NCBI GenBank assembly: GCA_902774845.1
Contig: CACYJU010000004.1
Coordinates: 62,001-126,000, forward strand
DNA from: an uncultured Bacteroidota bacterium
Lineage (GTDB): Bacteria; Bacteroidota; Bacteroidia; Bacteroidales; P3
Direction of reading: 5' to 3'
Length of the DNA: 64,000 nt
A program made the translations under genes and the position numbers. Each line of letters starts with the position of its first letter. The first letter of the stretch is position 1. The notes under the pieces are model-generated. The model did not search any database and was not told the DNA's origin. It saw nothing but the letters and a program-made list of their open reading frames with translations. Below are positions 51,914-60,724 of the stretch, piece after piece.

Positions 51914-53707
51914 CTACCTGCTAAGGGTGTATTTTCGCTTCGTTTGGTTTCCCACGGCGTCGGAGACCTTGACCGTGAGTGTGTTCTGTCCTTTCTTCAG
52001 GAGCTTGGAGTCGATGATGAGTGCGGCGACCTTGGGGTCGTATTCTGCCAGCACCCAACTGCCGCCAATGAAACAGCTGTACTCGGCTATCCCACTGAGG
52101 TTGTCGGTAATCTTCAGCCTCACGTCCTCAGCGGTCACGGAGGCGCCGTCGCGGAAGTTGGAGGGTTTCACCTCGGGAGCCACAGTGTCCAACGCCACAG
52201 TGAACAATCCGAAGGTTTTCACTTCGGCTTTAAGACGGCCATCCACCAGCTTGGTCTCCACAGCCGCACAGCCTTTGCCCTTGAGGTTGACGATAGTGAG
52301 CTTGTTACGAGGCACGCTCACTTCTTTAGGCACCGTCAACTCGATAGAGTAAGCCTGATGAGGCGGCATGGTGTAGTTTATTGGCCGGATGGTGTAGACG
52401 CTGCCGATATAGCCTGCCCTACGCGGAGAGACGGCGAAGGAAATCCTGTCGTTGTCATAGACGGTGTAAGGCTTGATGGACGCCCGGAATCCGGCGCTGT
52501 CGAGTAGAAACGGCTTCTTATAGCTGATAGGCAGCCCTGCAGTCTTGGGTTTCGCCGCTGGAGCCGACGAAGGCTTCCAGTCGACAGAGAGAGTCCGCTT
52601 GGTGACATTGCCCTTATAGTCGAAGACACGGTATTCCAGCTGATGACGGCCAGGGGTGGAGAAGGAGATATAGCCGTTGTCGCGAGCCGTCCACACCTTA
52701 GGATAGCGCACACCTGGAAGCACGCGGCTCAGAATGTAGTACTCGCGGTTCTTGCTGTACTGCGGATAGTCGATATGCGCGTTCATAGAGCGGGTCTCCT
52801 CGAAGAGGAACGAGCCCACATTATAGACAGCGAAGATATCGCCGTCGAGGTAGAGCTCGATACGCTCGACACCGTTGCGGCGAGGCGACTTGTCGGAGAC
52901 GTCGTGAGTGTAGATGCCGGCATAGAAGCGACCTGTTACAGAGACAGCGTCAGCGGTCACGTCGACATAACGCTTGCCGACCCGCTTGCGAGAAGTCTGG
53001 AACCACTCGGCACAGGCCCCCTCGATAGAGGCGGCGCTGTCAGCTGGGTAAAGCTTAATGTTGGCTATCGTGGGAGCCACCGGGTCGCTGTAGGGCAAAC
53101 CGAAATAGAGAGGGTTGATAGTCTGGTCGTTGTCGGCGAAGCGGATCTCGTAATGAAGGTGCGGGCCACCCGACGAGCCACTGTTGCCCGCATGGGCTAT
53201 GAGCTGACCCTTGGTGACTTTAAGTGAGTCGGCCGGGAGGTCGACATCGAAGGCAAATCGCTGGTGGGCATACTGATAGTCGTGGACGAAATTAGCCAAT
53301 TCGCCGCAATAGTCGTTGAGGTGCATATAGACAGTGCGGAGCCCGTTGGGATGAGTGATATAGATATGCTTGCCACCACCCCAGGGAGAGACCTTGATGC
53401 GCGACACGTAGCCGTCGGCAGCGGCATAGACCGGTTCTCCCACCACACGTCCGACACGGAGGTCGAGACCGCTGTGGAAGTGGTTGGAGCGGATCTCGGC
53501 GAAGGTAGCAGAGAGCTCCACAGGAATCTTAATCGGCTGAGCGAAATAGTCCTTGGGCAAGGACGAGACATCCAGCGGATGCTGATGCACGTACGGCACC
53601 ACCGTGTCGCACTTTGGAACAGTATCACACTGAGGGACAACCGCTTCTGCACTATGGCATCCCGTCAGCGGGATGAAGAGAAGGTATATGAGGGTTTTAT
53701 AGTTCAA
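51914..53707 (-). CDS. M23-family metallopeptidase lipoprotein
   Basis: Predicted peptidoglycan endopeptidase or divisome-associated LytM protein of 597 residues. Lipoprotein signal LIYLLFIPLTGC. The LytM domain is near the N-terminus: HFHSGLDLRVGRVVGEPVYA with zinc ligands, THPNGLRTVYMHL, and GGPHLHYEIRF with the HxH. The C-terminal two-thirds are beta-sandwich-like (FDYKGNVTKRTLSVDWKP; FRDGASVTAEDVRLKITDNL). The TTG at 53707 is the start; an ATTAACC array lies just upstream in sense orientation. Confidence 0.88.
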   Translation of the reverse strand: MNYKTLIYLLFIPLTGCHSAEAVVPQCDTVPKCDTVVPYVHQHPLDVSSLPKDYFAQPIKIPVELSATFAEIRSNHFHSGLDLRVGRVVGEPVYAAADGYVSRIKVSPWGGGKHIYITHPNGLRTVYMHLNDYCGELANFVHDYQYAHQRFAFDVDLPADSLKVTKGQLIAHAGNSGSSGGPHLHYEIRFADNDQTINPLYFGLPYSDPVAPTIANIKLYPADSAASIEGACAEWFQTSRKRVGKRYVDVTADAVSVTGRFYAGIYTHDVSDKSPRRNGVERIELYLDGDIFAVYNVGSFLFEETRSMNAHIDYPQYSKNREYYILSRVLPGVRYPKVWTARDNGYISFSTPGRHQLEYRVFDYKGNVTKRTLSVDWKPSSAPAAKPKTAGLPISYKKPFLLDSAGFRASIKPYTVYDNDRISFAVSPRRAGYIGSVYTIRPINYTMPPHQAYSIELTVPKEVSVPRNKLTIVNLKGKGCAAVETKLVDGRLKAEVKTFGLFTVALDTVAPEVKPSNFRDGASVTAEDVRLKITDNLSGIAEYSCFIGGSWVLAEYDPKVAALIIDSKLLKKGQNTLTVKVSDAVGNQTKRKYTLSR

Positions 53708-53709
53708 GA

Positions 53710-53750
53710 GTGATAATGGTTAATGGTTAAAGGTTAAGGGTTTGCTTGAA
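53710..53750 (-). repeat. ATTAACC heptamers before the M23 peptidase gene
   Basis: Read on the minus strand as CCTTAACCTTTAACCATTAACC, sense orientation, directly upstream of the TTG start. Confidence 0.75.
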
Positions 53751-53768
53751 AGGTTGATAAGTTTATTG

Positions 53769-53842
53769 TCGCCTTCGGCGTCATTCTGCTTCGGTTCGGA
53801 AGAACAAGCGAGCTTGTTTTTCGCTCACCTTAATCGCAGAAT
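53769..53842 (-). repeat. Three-stem dispersed element, copy B
   Basis: On the minus strand: outer stem ATTCTGC/GCAGAAT (53836-53842 with 53783-53789), inner hairpin AACAAGC-TC-GCTTGTT (53803-53818), CCGAACCGAAG, then GA and CGCC-GAA-GGCG (53770-53780). It is about 80% identical to copy A, with paired changes in the small hairpin. Confidence 0.8.
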
Positions 53843-53869
53843 TTGTTGATAGGGAGAAAGGTCTTTCTG

Positions 53870-53900
53870 GTCACTATTAACTATTAACTATTAACTATTA
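53870..53900 (-). repeat. AACTATT heptamer array at the recN stop
   Basis: Four to five AACTATT-type units (plus-strand reading); the recN stop codon and last two codons lie at its edge. Confidence 0.75.
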
Positions 53901-55571
53901 ACTAACCCCCATTCCCATTAGTTCACGGGCGGTTTGCTGGGCAGCCGAGGTCGGAGGATCGGATGAGAGCATCACCGCTATCTCATGGATGCGCTCGTCT
54001 GTGGAGAGAGGCCTTATATGAGAGGCCGTACGCTGACTGTCAGTCCCTTCGACAACCTTATACACTTTCAGTTGTGAGGTAGCAGTGGCTGCTATCTGAG
54101 GCAGATGGGTGATAGCTATGACCTGCATGTGCGACGCCATCTGATGGAGGATAGAACCCACCTGCACGGCTATATCGCCCGACACGCCCGTGTCGATCTC
54201 GTCGAAGATGATGGTGGGAAGCAGCGTCGCCTGAGATATGAGCGACTTGACAGCCAGCATCAGGCGCGAGAGCTCGCCACCCGACGCCACCTTGCCAATC
54301 TCACGCGGTTCCGACCCTTTGTTAGCGCTGAAGAGGAAGGTCACCTCGTCGCCACCCAGAGGACCGAACTCTTTGGCCGGCGAGATTTTCACCTCGAGCC
54401 GAGCATCCTTCATTCCGAGTGCAGCGAGGGTAGGAAGAATCTGCTTCTCGACGAGAGAAGCCGACTTGCGGCGCAGCGCTGTGAGCTTCTCAGCCTGACG
54501 CTGGAGGAGCGAGTAGGCGCGGTCGACCTCTTCCATAGCCTCCTTTATCTGGTCGTCCATCGAGTCGGCCGCCTGGATAGCCTCGTCGAGACGGTTTTCT
54601 ATCAGCAGGAGCGCGTCGACAGAGTCGACATTATGTTTTTTCTGCAGACGGTAGATGGTGTCGAGCCGGTCGGTGAGGTATTCCTGCCGTTCGGCCGAGA
54701 AAGCGAGGTTGCCGTCGACGGTCTCAATGGATGACATAATGTCGCGCAACTCGATTATCGAGGAGTCAAGCCTGGAAAAAAGCTCTTCGAGGTCGGGATG
54801 GAAAGCGAGTATCCTGGACAGCGACGTCTTAGCCGACTGCAGACGGGTCAACGCCGAGTCGTCAGAATCGGAGCAGCTTTCGATGACCGAGCCGAGGGTC
54901 TGCTTGATGACCTCGGTGTGCTCCATAAGTTCGGACTCCCGTTCCAGATCCTCCTGCTCGCCAGCGACAAGTGCGGCATTATGCAGTTCGTCGAAGAGGA
55001 AACGGTTATAGTCGAGATCGCGGCGAGACTGTGCCTCAGAAGCCATAAGAGACTCGAGCTTGCGTTTGAGCGTGGTGTAGTCACGGTATTTGAGCTGGTA
55101 GTCGGTCCTCGCCGTATTGCCCGAGTTGAAGCAGTCGAGCAGAAGAGTCTGGAAGCTCGATTCGGCGAGGGTGAGCGTCTCATGCTGCGAGTGTATGTCG
55201 ACCAACCGCGATGCCACATCTTTCATCACAGGCAGCGTCACGGGAGTGTCGTTGACGAAAGCGCGCGACTTGGCGCTGGGCAGCACCTCGCGGCGCAGGA
55301 TGAGCGTGGCGTCGTAGTCGAGGTCGTGCTCGGCGAAGAGCGACTCCATGCCGAGTCCCTCGATATTGAACCGAGCCTCGACTATGCACTTCTTCTGGCT
55401 GTCGTAGAGAGCCGACGTGTCGGCCCGCTGACCCAGCACCAGTCCGAGGGCACCGAGGAGTATCGACTTTCCGGCACCGGTCTCGCCGGTGATGGCGGTG
55501 AAGCCGTCACCGAAAGCGATGTCCGACTCTCGGATGAGCGCATAGTTCTCTATATGAAGTGATTCGAGCAT
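53898..55571 (-). CDS. recN: DNA repair protein RecN
   Basis: SMC-like ATPase acting in double-strand-break repair. The 557 residues have MLESLHIENYALI at the N-terminus, Walker A ITGETGAGKSILLGALGLVLG, the signature VASGGELSRLMLA, Walker B PTIIFDEIDTGVSG and the H-loop VIAITHLPQIAA. Two coiled-coil stretches lie in between. Standard length. The gene follows sufS on the minus strand after a repeat-filled gap. Confidence 0.96.
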   Translation of the reverse strand: MLESLHIENYALIRESDIAFGDGFTAITGETGAGKSILLGALGLVLGQRADTSALYDSQKKCIVEARFNIEGLGMESLFAEHDLDYDATLILRREVLPSAKSRAFVNDTPVTLPVMKDVASRLVDIHSQHETLTLAESSFQTLLLDCFNSGNTARTDYQLKYRDYTTLKRKLESLMASEAQSRRDLDYNRFLFDELHNAALVAGEQEDLERESELMEHTEVIKQTLGSVIESCSDSDDSALTRLQSAKTSLSRILAFHPDLEELFSRLDSSIIELRDIMSSIETVDGNLAFSAERQEYLTDRLDTIYRLQKKHNVDSVDALLLIENRLDEAIQAADSMDDQIKEAMEEVDRAYSLLQRQAEKLTALRRKSASLVEKQILPTLAALGMKDARLEVKISPAKEFGPLGGDEVTFLFSANKGSEPREIGKVASGGELSRLMLAVKSLISQATLLPTIIFDEIDTGVSGDIAVQVGSILHQMASHMQVIAITHLPQIAATATSQLKVYKVVEGTDSQRTASHIRPLSTDERIHEIAVMLSSDPPTSAAQQTARELMGMGVS

Positions 55572-55575
55572 GGAG

Positions 55576-55660
55576 GGAAAAGTATTGCTTGATTGCTTGA
55601 TTGCGTGAATGCTTGAATGTGTTAATTTGTTAATGTGTGAGTGTGTAAGTGTATTAGAGT
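55576..55660 (-). repeat. CAATCAAG / CATTAACA octamer array before recN
   Basis: On the minus strand, CAATCAAGC, CATTCAAG, CACTCACA and CATTAACA units in sense orientation. Confidence 0.8.
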
Positions 55661-55693
55661 TTGAAGGGTTCGCGGTCAGACCCTGGTCACCAT

Positions 55694-56896
55694 TTAACTG
55701 AGCATCGGGGCAATTCTGTTCAGGGCGTTGATGAAAGCGTCGACATCGGCGCGGGTGTTGTAGACCGCAAACGAAGCACGTACTGTGCCGGGTATGCCAT
55801 AACGGTCCATGATAGGCTGGGTGCAGTGATGGCCCGTGCGTACCGCCACACCGAGTTTATCTAGCAGCGTGCCCACGTCGTAGGGGTGCGCATCGCCTAT
55901 GAGGAATGAGATGACGGCAGCCTTGTGAGGGGCTGTTCCGATGAACCTCATGCCCTCGATGTCGCGCATACGTTCGACGGCATAGTCGTGCAGCTCCATC
56001 TCATGACGGCCTATAGTCTCCACACCTACCGAAAGCATGAAGTCGATAGCGGCACCCAAGCCCAGCACATCGCCCACCGAGGGGGTTCCGGCTTCGAACT
56101 TGAACGGCAGCTCGTTATAGGTGGTTCCTTCCAGGGTCACATCCTTGATCATCTCTCCCCCACCCTGATAGGGCGGCATCTCCTCCAGCCAGCGCCGTTT
56201 GCCATACATCACACCCACTCCCATCGGCGCGTACATCTTATGACCAGAGAAACAGTAGAAGTCGCAATCCAGCGCCTGCACGTCGACTGCGATATGCGCG
56301 ACCGACTGGGCTCCGTCGATCAGCACCGGCACATCGTGGCTGTGTGCAATCTTGATAATCTCCTCAACGGGGTTGACCGTACCGAGCGTGTTCGACACGT
56401 GGTTCACCGCCACGATGCGAGTTCTCTCGGTGAAAAGTTTTTTATAGGCATCCAGGTCCAACACACCCTCGTCGCTGAAAGGGATATACTTGACTTTCGC
56501 CCCCTTGCGTCCACAGACCATCTGCCATGGGACCATATCGCTATGATGCTCCATGGCCGACACTATCACCTCGTCGCCCTCACCGATGAAACGTTCGCCA
56601 AAAGACGACGCTACCAGGTTGATGGACTCGGTGGTACCACGTGTAAAAACCACCTCGCCGCGGTCGGCAGCATTGATGAAAGCACACACCTTGCGGCGTA
56701 CTTCCTCAAAGCGCTCGGTGGCGGCGGTGGCAAGATAATGGGTTCCACGATGGATATTGCTGTTGAGCGAAGTGTAGTAGGAATTTAGCACATCAATGAC
56801 TGACTGCGGCTTCTGAGTCGTCGCCGCATTGTCGAGGTAGATCAGCGGACGGTCGTAGACCGTAGTACGAAGTATAGGAAACAGAGATTCTTGCAC
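55694..56896 (-). CDS. sufS: Cysteine desulfurase SufS
   Basis: PLP enzyme that supplies sulfur for Fe-S cluster assembly. The 400 residues include YLDNAATTQKPQSVIDVL, NIHRGTHYLA, FTRGTTESINLVA, the PLP-Lys region CFSGHKMYAPMGVG and the active Cys region AVRTGHHCTQPIM. The group II (SufS/CsdA) layout is clear. Start is GTG at 56896, about 20 nt after the predicted transcription start. Other suf genes are not in the window. Confidence 0.94.
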   Translation of the reverse strand: MQESLFPILRTTVYDRPLIYLDNAATTQKPQSVIDVLNSYYTSLNSNIHRGTHYLATAATERFEEVRRKVCAFINAADRGEVVFTRGTTESINLVASSFGERFIGEGDEVIVSAMEHHSDMVPWQMVCGRKGAKVKYIPFSDEGVLDLDAYKKLFTERTRIVAVNHVSNTLGTVNPVEEIIKIAHSHDVPVLIDGAQSVAHIAVDVQALDCDFYCFSGHKMYAPMGVGVMYGKRRWLEEMPPYQGGGEMIKDVTLEGTTYNELPFKFEAGTPSVGDVLGLGAAIDFMLSVGVETIGRHEMELHDYAVERMRDIEGMRFIGTAPHKAAVISFLIGDAHPYDVGTLLDKLGVAVRTGHHCTQPIMDRYGIPGTVRASFAVYNTRADVDAFINALNRIAPMLS

Positions 56897-56922
56897 TTGA
56901 ATGGAGAGTTTTATTCAAGGTG

Positions 56923-56930
56923 CAAAGATA
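56923..56930 (-). promoter_or_regulatory. -7 box for sufS
   Basis: On the minus strand TATCTTTG followed by C; start near 56917. Confidence 0.65.
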
Positions 56931-57009
56931 CGATTTTTTTGTGGTTCCATCTCTCTCGCACAATAAATATGCCCGTTGTATTGTTATTATTACACTAATA
57001 TAAAACGAC

Positions 57010-58134
57010 ATGCGAGTAATAATCTTGGGTACAGCCTGGCCTTACAGGGGAGGACTCGCCGCCTTCAACGAGCGGCTCGCCTACCAGTACCAGACAGAAG
57101 GCCATGAGGTGGAGATAGTCACCTTCACACTGCAGTACCCTTCGTTCCTTTTCCCCGGAAAGTCCCAATACAGCGACGAGCCGGCACCCAAAGGATTGAA
57201 GATAACACGGAAGCTCAACGCCGTCAACCCATTCAGCTGGCTTAAAACCGGCCGATACATCAAACGACAGAAGCCCGACCTGCTGATAACCAAGTTCTGG
57301 CTGCCATTCATGGCGCCAGCGTTAGGGACGGTGAACCGGATAGTCAAAGGCGGTACACGGCGAGTGACCATACTCGACAACCTGGTGCCCCATGAGCGAC
57401 GTATCGGAGACAAACTCTTCGCCCGCTATTTTGTAGGTTCCATCGACGGGATGGTGGCCATGAGTCAGTCGGTATTGGACGACGCCGACCTTTTCGACCC
57501 GAAACACAGAAAACCCCGCCAGCTCTGTATGCACCCACTCTACGACCACTATGGAGAGACGATGAGCAAAGACGAGGCATGCAAGCAGCTTAATATCGAC
57601 CCATCGGGACGTTACGCTCTCTTTTTCGGCTTCATACGCGACTACAAAGGGCTGGATCTGCTGCTCGACGCAATGTCCGACCCACGCATCGGTCAGATGG
57701 GGTTGAAACTCATAGTCGCCGGCGAGTTCTATGGCGACCCGAAACCGTATATGGAACAGATCGAGCGGCTCGGCATATCCGACCGTGTCATCCTCAAGAC
57801 CGACTTCATACCCGACAGCGAGGTGAACCGCTATTTCTGCGCCGCCGACGTGGTGGTGCAGCCTTACAAAACGGCCACACAGAGCGGCGTAACGCAGATA
57901 GCCTTCCACTTTGAGAAACCGATGATAGTGACCCGTGTGGGCGGACTTCCAGAGATAGTGCCGCACGAGAAAGTGGGCTTCGTGGTGGAACCCGACGCCA
58001 AGATGATTGCCGACGCCATAGTGAGGTACTATGATGAAGGCTGGCAAGAACGGCTGACCGAAGGCGTGCGTGAGGAGAAGAAGAAATATCAGTGGGAGAA
58101 TATGACGAGGGCGATTGACGAGTTAAAAAACTAA
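57010..58134 (+). CDS. Glycosyltransferase, GT4-like
   Basis: Transfers a sugar to a glycan or lipid acceptor. The 374 residues have the N-terminal IILGTAWPYRGGLAAFNERL, the interdomain YALFFGFIRDYKGLDLLLDA and the donor-binding FCAADVVVQPYKTATQSGVTQIAFHFEKP with its E-x7-E-like end. It is typical of GT-B fold GT4 enzymes. It lies 10 bp upstream of hddA and heads the heptose cluster, so it may use GDP-D,D-heptose or build the glycan that carries it. This is inference from context. Confidence 0.88.
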   Translation: MRVIILGTAWPYRGGLAAFNERLAYQYQTEGHEVEIVTFTLQYPSFLFPGKSQYSDEPAPKGLKITRKLNAVNPFSWLKTGRYIKRQKPDLLITKFWLPFMAPALGTVNRIVKGGTRRVTILDNLVPHERRIGDKLFARYFVGSIDGMVAMSQSVLDDADLFDPKHRKPRQLCMHPLYDHYGETMSKDEACKQLNIDPSGRYALFFGFIRDYKGLDLLLDAMSDPRIGQMGLKLIVAGEFYGDPKPYMEQIERLGISDRVILKTDFIPDSEVNRYFCAADVVVQPYKTATQSGVTQIAFHFEKPMIVTRVGGLPEIVPHEKVGFVVEPDAKMIADAIVRYYDEGWQERLTEGVREEKKKYQWENMTRAIDELKN

Positions 58135-58144
58135 AACAAAAACA

Positions 58145-59167
58145 ATGACCATACGAAGCAAAGCACCTTTGAGACTGGGACTGGCAGGCGGCGGTACCGA
58201 CGTGTCGCCATACTCCGACCTTTACGGTGGCGCCATACTTAACGCAACAATAAGCATGTATGCCTACACCACCATTGAGCCCACCGACGACGGCCGCGTG
58301 GAATTCATAGCACCCGACCTTGGCAAAAAGGAAGTGTATGAAAACGCCATGGAGGTAGACACCGACGGATATTTCATCCTGCATAAAGGAGTATACAACC
58401 GCATAGTGCGACAGTTTACTCACCACCCCCTCTCACTGAGAATTGCCTCGCATGTCGACGCACCTGTAGGAGGCGGACTAGGTACCTCGTCCACCCTGGT
58501 GGTCTCGATATTGGGTGCATACGTGGAGTGGCTAAAGCTGCCACTCGGCGAATACGACATAGCGCGTCTGGCCTACGAAATCGAGCGCATCGACCTCGGA
58601 CTTACCGGAGGCAAACAAGACCAGTATGCAGCCACCTTCGGCGGATTCAACTTCATGGAATTCAATGGAGACAATGTGATTGTCAACCCTCTCCGAATAA
58701 GGCAGAGCTATATCGAAGAGCTGCAGCACAACCTAGTGCTCTACTATACCGACACCTCCCACGTGAGCGCAGACATCATCCGCGAGCAGCAGGAGAACGT
58801 CAAAGCCAAGAAAGAATCCAGCATCGAGAGCATGCACAAGCTGAAGGAGCAAGCCCAACAGATGAAAGAAGCCATCCTGAAAGGACATATAGGGGAGATT
58901 GGCGACATACTCAACTTCGGATGGGAACACAAGAAGCAGATGGCACAGAGCGTCACCAACCCTCGCATCGACGCCATCTACAATGCGGCGATAGAGGCCG
59001 GAGCCTCAGGCGGTAAGATTTCGGGTGCCGGAGGAGGCGGATTCATGTTTTTCTACTGCCCAGGAGTTGCCAGGTATGCCGTACGTGACACACTGAGCAA
59101 GACCTTCGGTGGCGAATGCAAGAGATATGAGTTCACCCCAGAAGGGCTCAAAACATGGACCGTGTGA
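58145..59167 (+). CDS. hddA: D-glycero-alpha-D-manno-heptose 7-phosphate kinase (GHMP kinase)
   Basis: Phosphorylates D,D-heptose 7-phosphate at C1. The 340 residues begin TIRSKAPLRLGLAGGGTDVS, with the GHMP ATP loop APVGGGLGTSSTLVVSILGA, DQYAATFGGFNFMEF and the C-terminal GKISGAGGGGFMFFYCP. The alpha-anomer (HddA) assignment rests on similarity to the GHMP-type enzyme and on hddC and gmhB nearby, in contrast to the PfkB-type HldE. Confidence 0.92.
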   Translation: MTIRSKAPLRLGLAGGGTDVSPYSDLYGGAILNATISMYAYTTIEPTDDGRVEFIAPDLGKKEVYENAMEVDTDGYFILHKGVYNRIVRQFTHHPLSLRIASHVDAPVGGGLGTSSTLVVSILGAYVEWLKLPLGEYDIARLAYEIERIDLGLTGGKQDQYAATFGGFNFMEFNGDNVIVNPLRIRQSYIEELQHNLVLYYTDTSHVSADIIREQQENVKAKKESSIESMHKLKEQAQQMKEAILKGHIGEIGDILNFGWEHKKQMAQSVTNPRIDAIYNAAIEAGASGGKISGAGGGGFMFFYCPGVARYAVRDTLSKTFGGECKRYEFTPEGLKTWTV

Positions 59168-59195
59168 ACAGTAACCTAGAATTGTAACAATCGAT

Positions 59196-59774
59196 ATGAA
59201 CAGAATAAAAGAATCCATTGAACAAAGCATCGCAGTGAAGCAGGCTGTGTTGTCTGACTCGCATCTGATGGACACCATAGACATGGCGGCGAAAACCATT
59301 GAAAAATCTTTGCGCAACGGGGGCAAGATACATTTCTGCGGCAACGGAGGCAGCGCCGCCGACGCACAGCACCTCGCAGCAGAGCTGAGCGGCCGCTTCT
59401 ATTTCGACCGTCCTCCCCTCAACGCCGAAGCGCTACACTGCAACACCTCGTACCTCACCGCCGTGGGCAACGACTACGGCTATGAGCATATCTTCGCACG
59501 CCTGCTCCGTGGCACGGGAAAGAAAGGCGACGTGCTGGTGGGCATCTCGACCAGCGGAAACAGCCGCAATATCCTCGAAGCCTACAAAGTGTGCCAGGAG
59601 ATGGGCATCGAAATCATCTCGATGACAGGAGCCACCGGCGGCAAGATGAAAGACTACGGCGGACTGCTGCTCAACGTGCCTTCCAACGACACACCCCGCA
59701 TCCAGGAGTGCCACATCATGATAGGACACATCATCTGCGAACTTGTCGAAAGCGCCATGTTTAAAAGACAATAG
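59196..59774 (+). CDS. gmhA: Sedoheptulose 7-phosphate isomerase
   Basis: First step of heptose synthesis: sedoheptulose 7-phosphate to D,D-heptose 7-phosphate. The 192 residues carry the SIS fold, with IHFCGNGGSAADAQHLAAELSG split over the phosphate loop, RFYFDRPPLNAEAL and VGISTSGNSRNILEAYKVC. Standard length. It is 28 nt after hddA. Confidence 0.95.
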   Translation: MNRIKESIEQSIAVKQAVLSDSHLMDTIDMAAKTIEKSLRNGGKIHFCGNGGSAADAQHLAAELSGRFYFDRPPLNAEALHCNTSYLTAVGNDYGYEHIFARLLRGTGKKGDVLVGISTSGNSRNILEAYKVCQEMGIEIISMTGATGGKMKDYGGLLLNVPSNDTPRIQECHIMIGHIICELVESAMFKRQ

Positions 59775-59782
59775 GATATGTT

Positions 59783-59934
59783 TTTGTCTTAAAGACAAGA
59801 AAAACAAACAATCACGACATTCTTTCCGTCGAAGGAAAAACCATATACCACCGGCATTGATAACAATATAAAATCTTGTCTTTTTTGTCCTTTCTTGTCT
59901 TCAAAAAATAAAGAAAAAACCATTGTCTTCCATT
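59783..59934 (+). other. Leader of hddC with repeated TTGTCTT/AAGACAA
   Basis: TTTTTGTCTT and AAAGACAAGAAAAA form a near-perfect palindrome (59780-59802). A second CTTGTCTTTTT near 59875 could pair with the AAGACAAG instead. A third TTGTCTTC lies at 59895. This may be an attenuator or a leftover repeat. Confidence 0.4.
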
Positions 59935-60633
59935 ATGAATGAAGCGATAATACTAGCAGGAGGGTTCGGGACTCGACTCAGGTCGGTGGTCAGCGACGTG
60001 CCTAAACCTATGGCACCCGTTGCTGGACGACCGTTCCTGTGTCACCTGCTGGACAACCTCAAGACGGAAGGCTACACCCACGTGGTACTCGCCACAGGCT
60101 ATCTGCATGAGAAAGTTGAGGACTATTTCGGCAACAAATATGACGGTTTGAAGATAGACTATGCCGTCGAGCGCGAGCCACTCGGCACAGGCGGAGCCAT
60201 AGTCAACGGACTGCAGCATTGCACTTGCGAAAAGGTCACCGTACTCAACGGAGACACTTTTTTTAAGATCAACCATAGCAAACTGATTGCCGTCTGCGAC
60301 GAGAAGAAAGCGCCGCTCACCATCGCCCTGCGGCATGTGGAAGATTCTGGCAGGTATGGCAGCGTGGAGTGCGACGACGAAGGTCGTATCATAGCCTTCC
60401 GAGAGAAGGACGACCAGGGGCAGCCAGGCTATATCAATGGCGGCATCTACCGCCTCGACCGCCATCTGCTTAACCGATTCCCACTCGGACAACAGTTCTC
60501 CTTCGAGAAAGAGGTGCTGCAACATGATTACAGAGCGCAACGATTCTACGGAGTGCGCTTCGATGGCTACTTCATCGACATAGGCATACCCGAAGACTAT
60601 GAGAGGGCGCAGGAGGAGCTAAGACTGAGGTAA
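59935..60633 (+). CDS. hddC: D-glycero-D-manno-heptose 1-phosphate guanylyltransferase-type nucleotidyltransferase
   Basis: Forms GDP-D-glycero-alpha-D-manno-heptose from heptose 1-phosphate and GTP. The 232 residues have the sugar-nucleotidyltransferase signature ILAGGFGTRLRSVVSDVPKPM, LGTGGAIVNGL, VLNGDTFF with the metal Asp, and YFIDIGIPEDYERAQ. Base specificity (GTP) is inferred from the cluster. The ATG at 59935 is preferred over an upstream in-frame TTG/GTG. Confidence 0.9.
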   Translation: MNEAIILAGGFGTRLRSVVSDVPKPMAPVAGRPFLCHLLDNLKTEGYTHVVLATGYLHEKVEDYFGNKYDGLKIDYAVEREPLGTGGAIVNGLQHCTCEKVTVLNGDTFFKINHSKLIAVCDEKKAPLTIALRHVEDSGRYGSVECDDEGRIIAFREKDDQGQPGYINGGIYRLDRHLLNRFPLGQQFSFEKEVLQHDYRAQRFYGVRFDGYFIDIGIPEDYERAQEELRLR

Positions 60634-60722
60634 GATGTAAGATGTAAGATGTAAGAAGTAAGATGTAATAATCTTTTCAAGCGAAGCGAACCTTTTCAAC
60701 TGTTTAACTATTTAACTCTCAA
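60633..60722 (+). repeat. TAAGATG heptamers, AGCGAAGCGA phrase and AACTATTT units before gmhB
   Basis: TAAGATG x5 (60632-60668), then the 26-bp phrase (60676-60701) shared with 34653-34678, then TTTAACTA units running up to the gmhB start. Confidence 0.85.
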
Positions 60723-60724
60723 AC

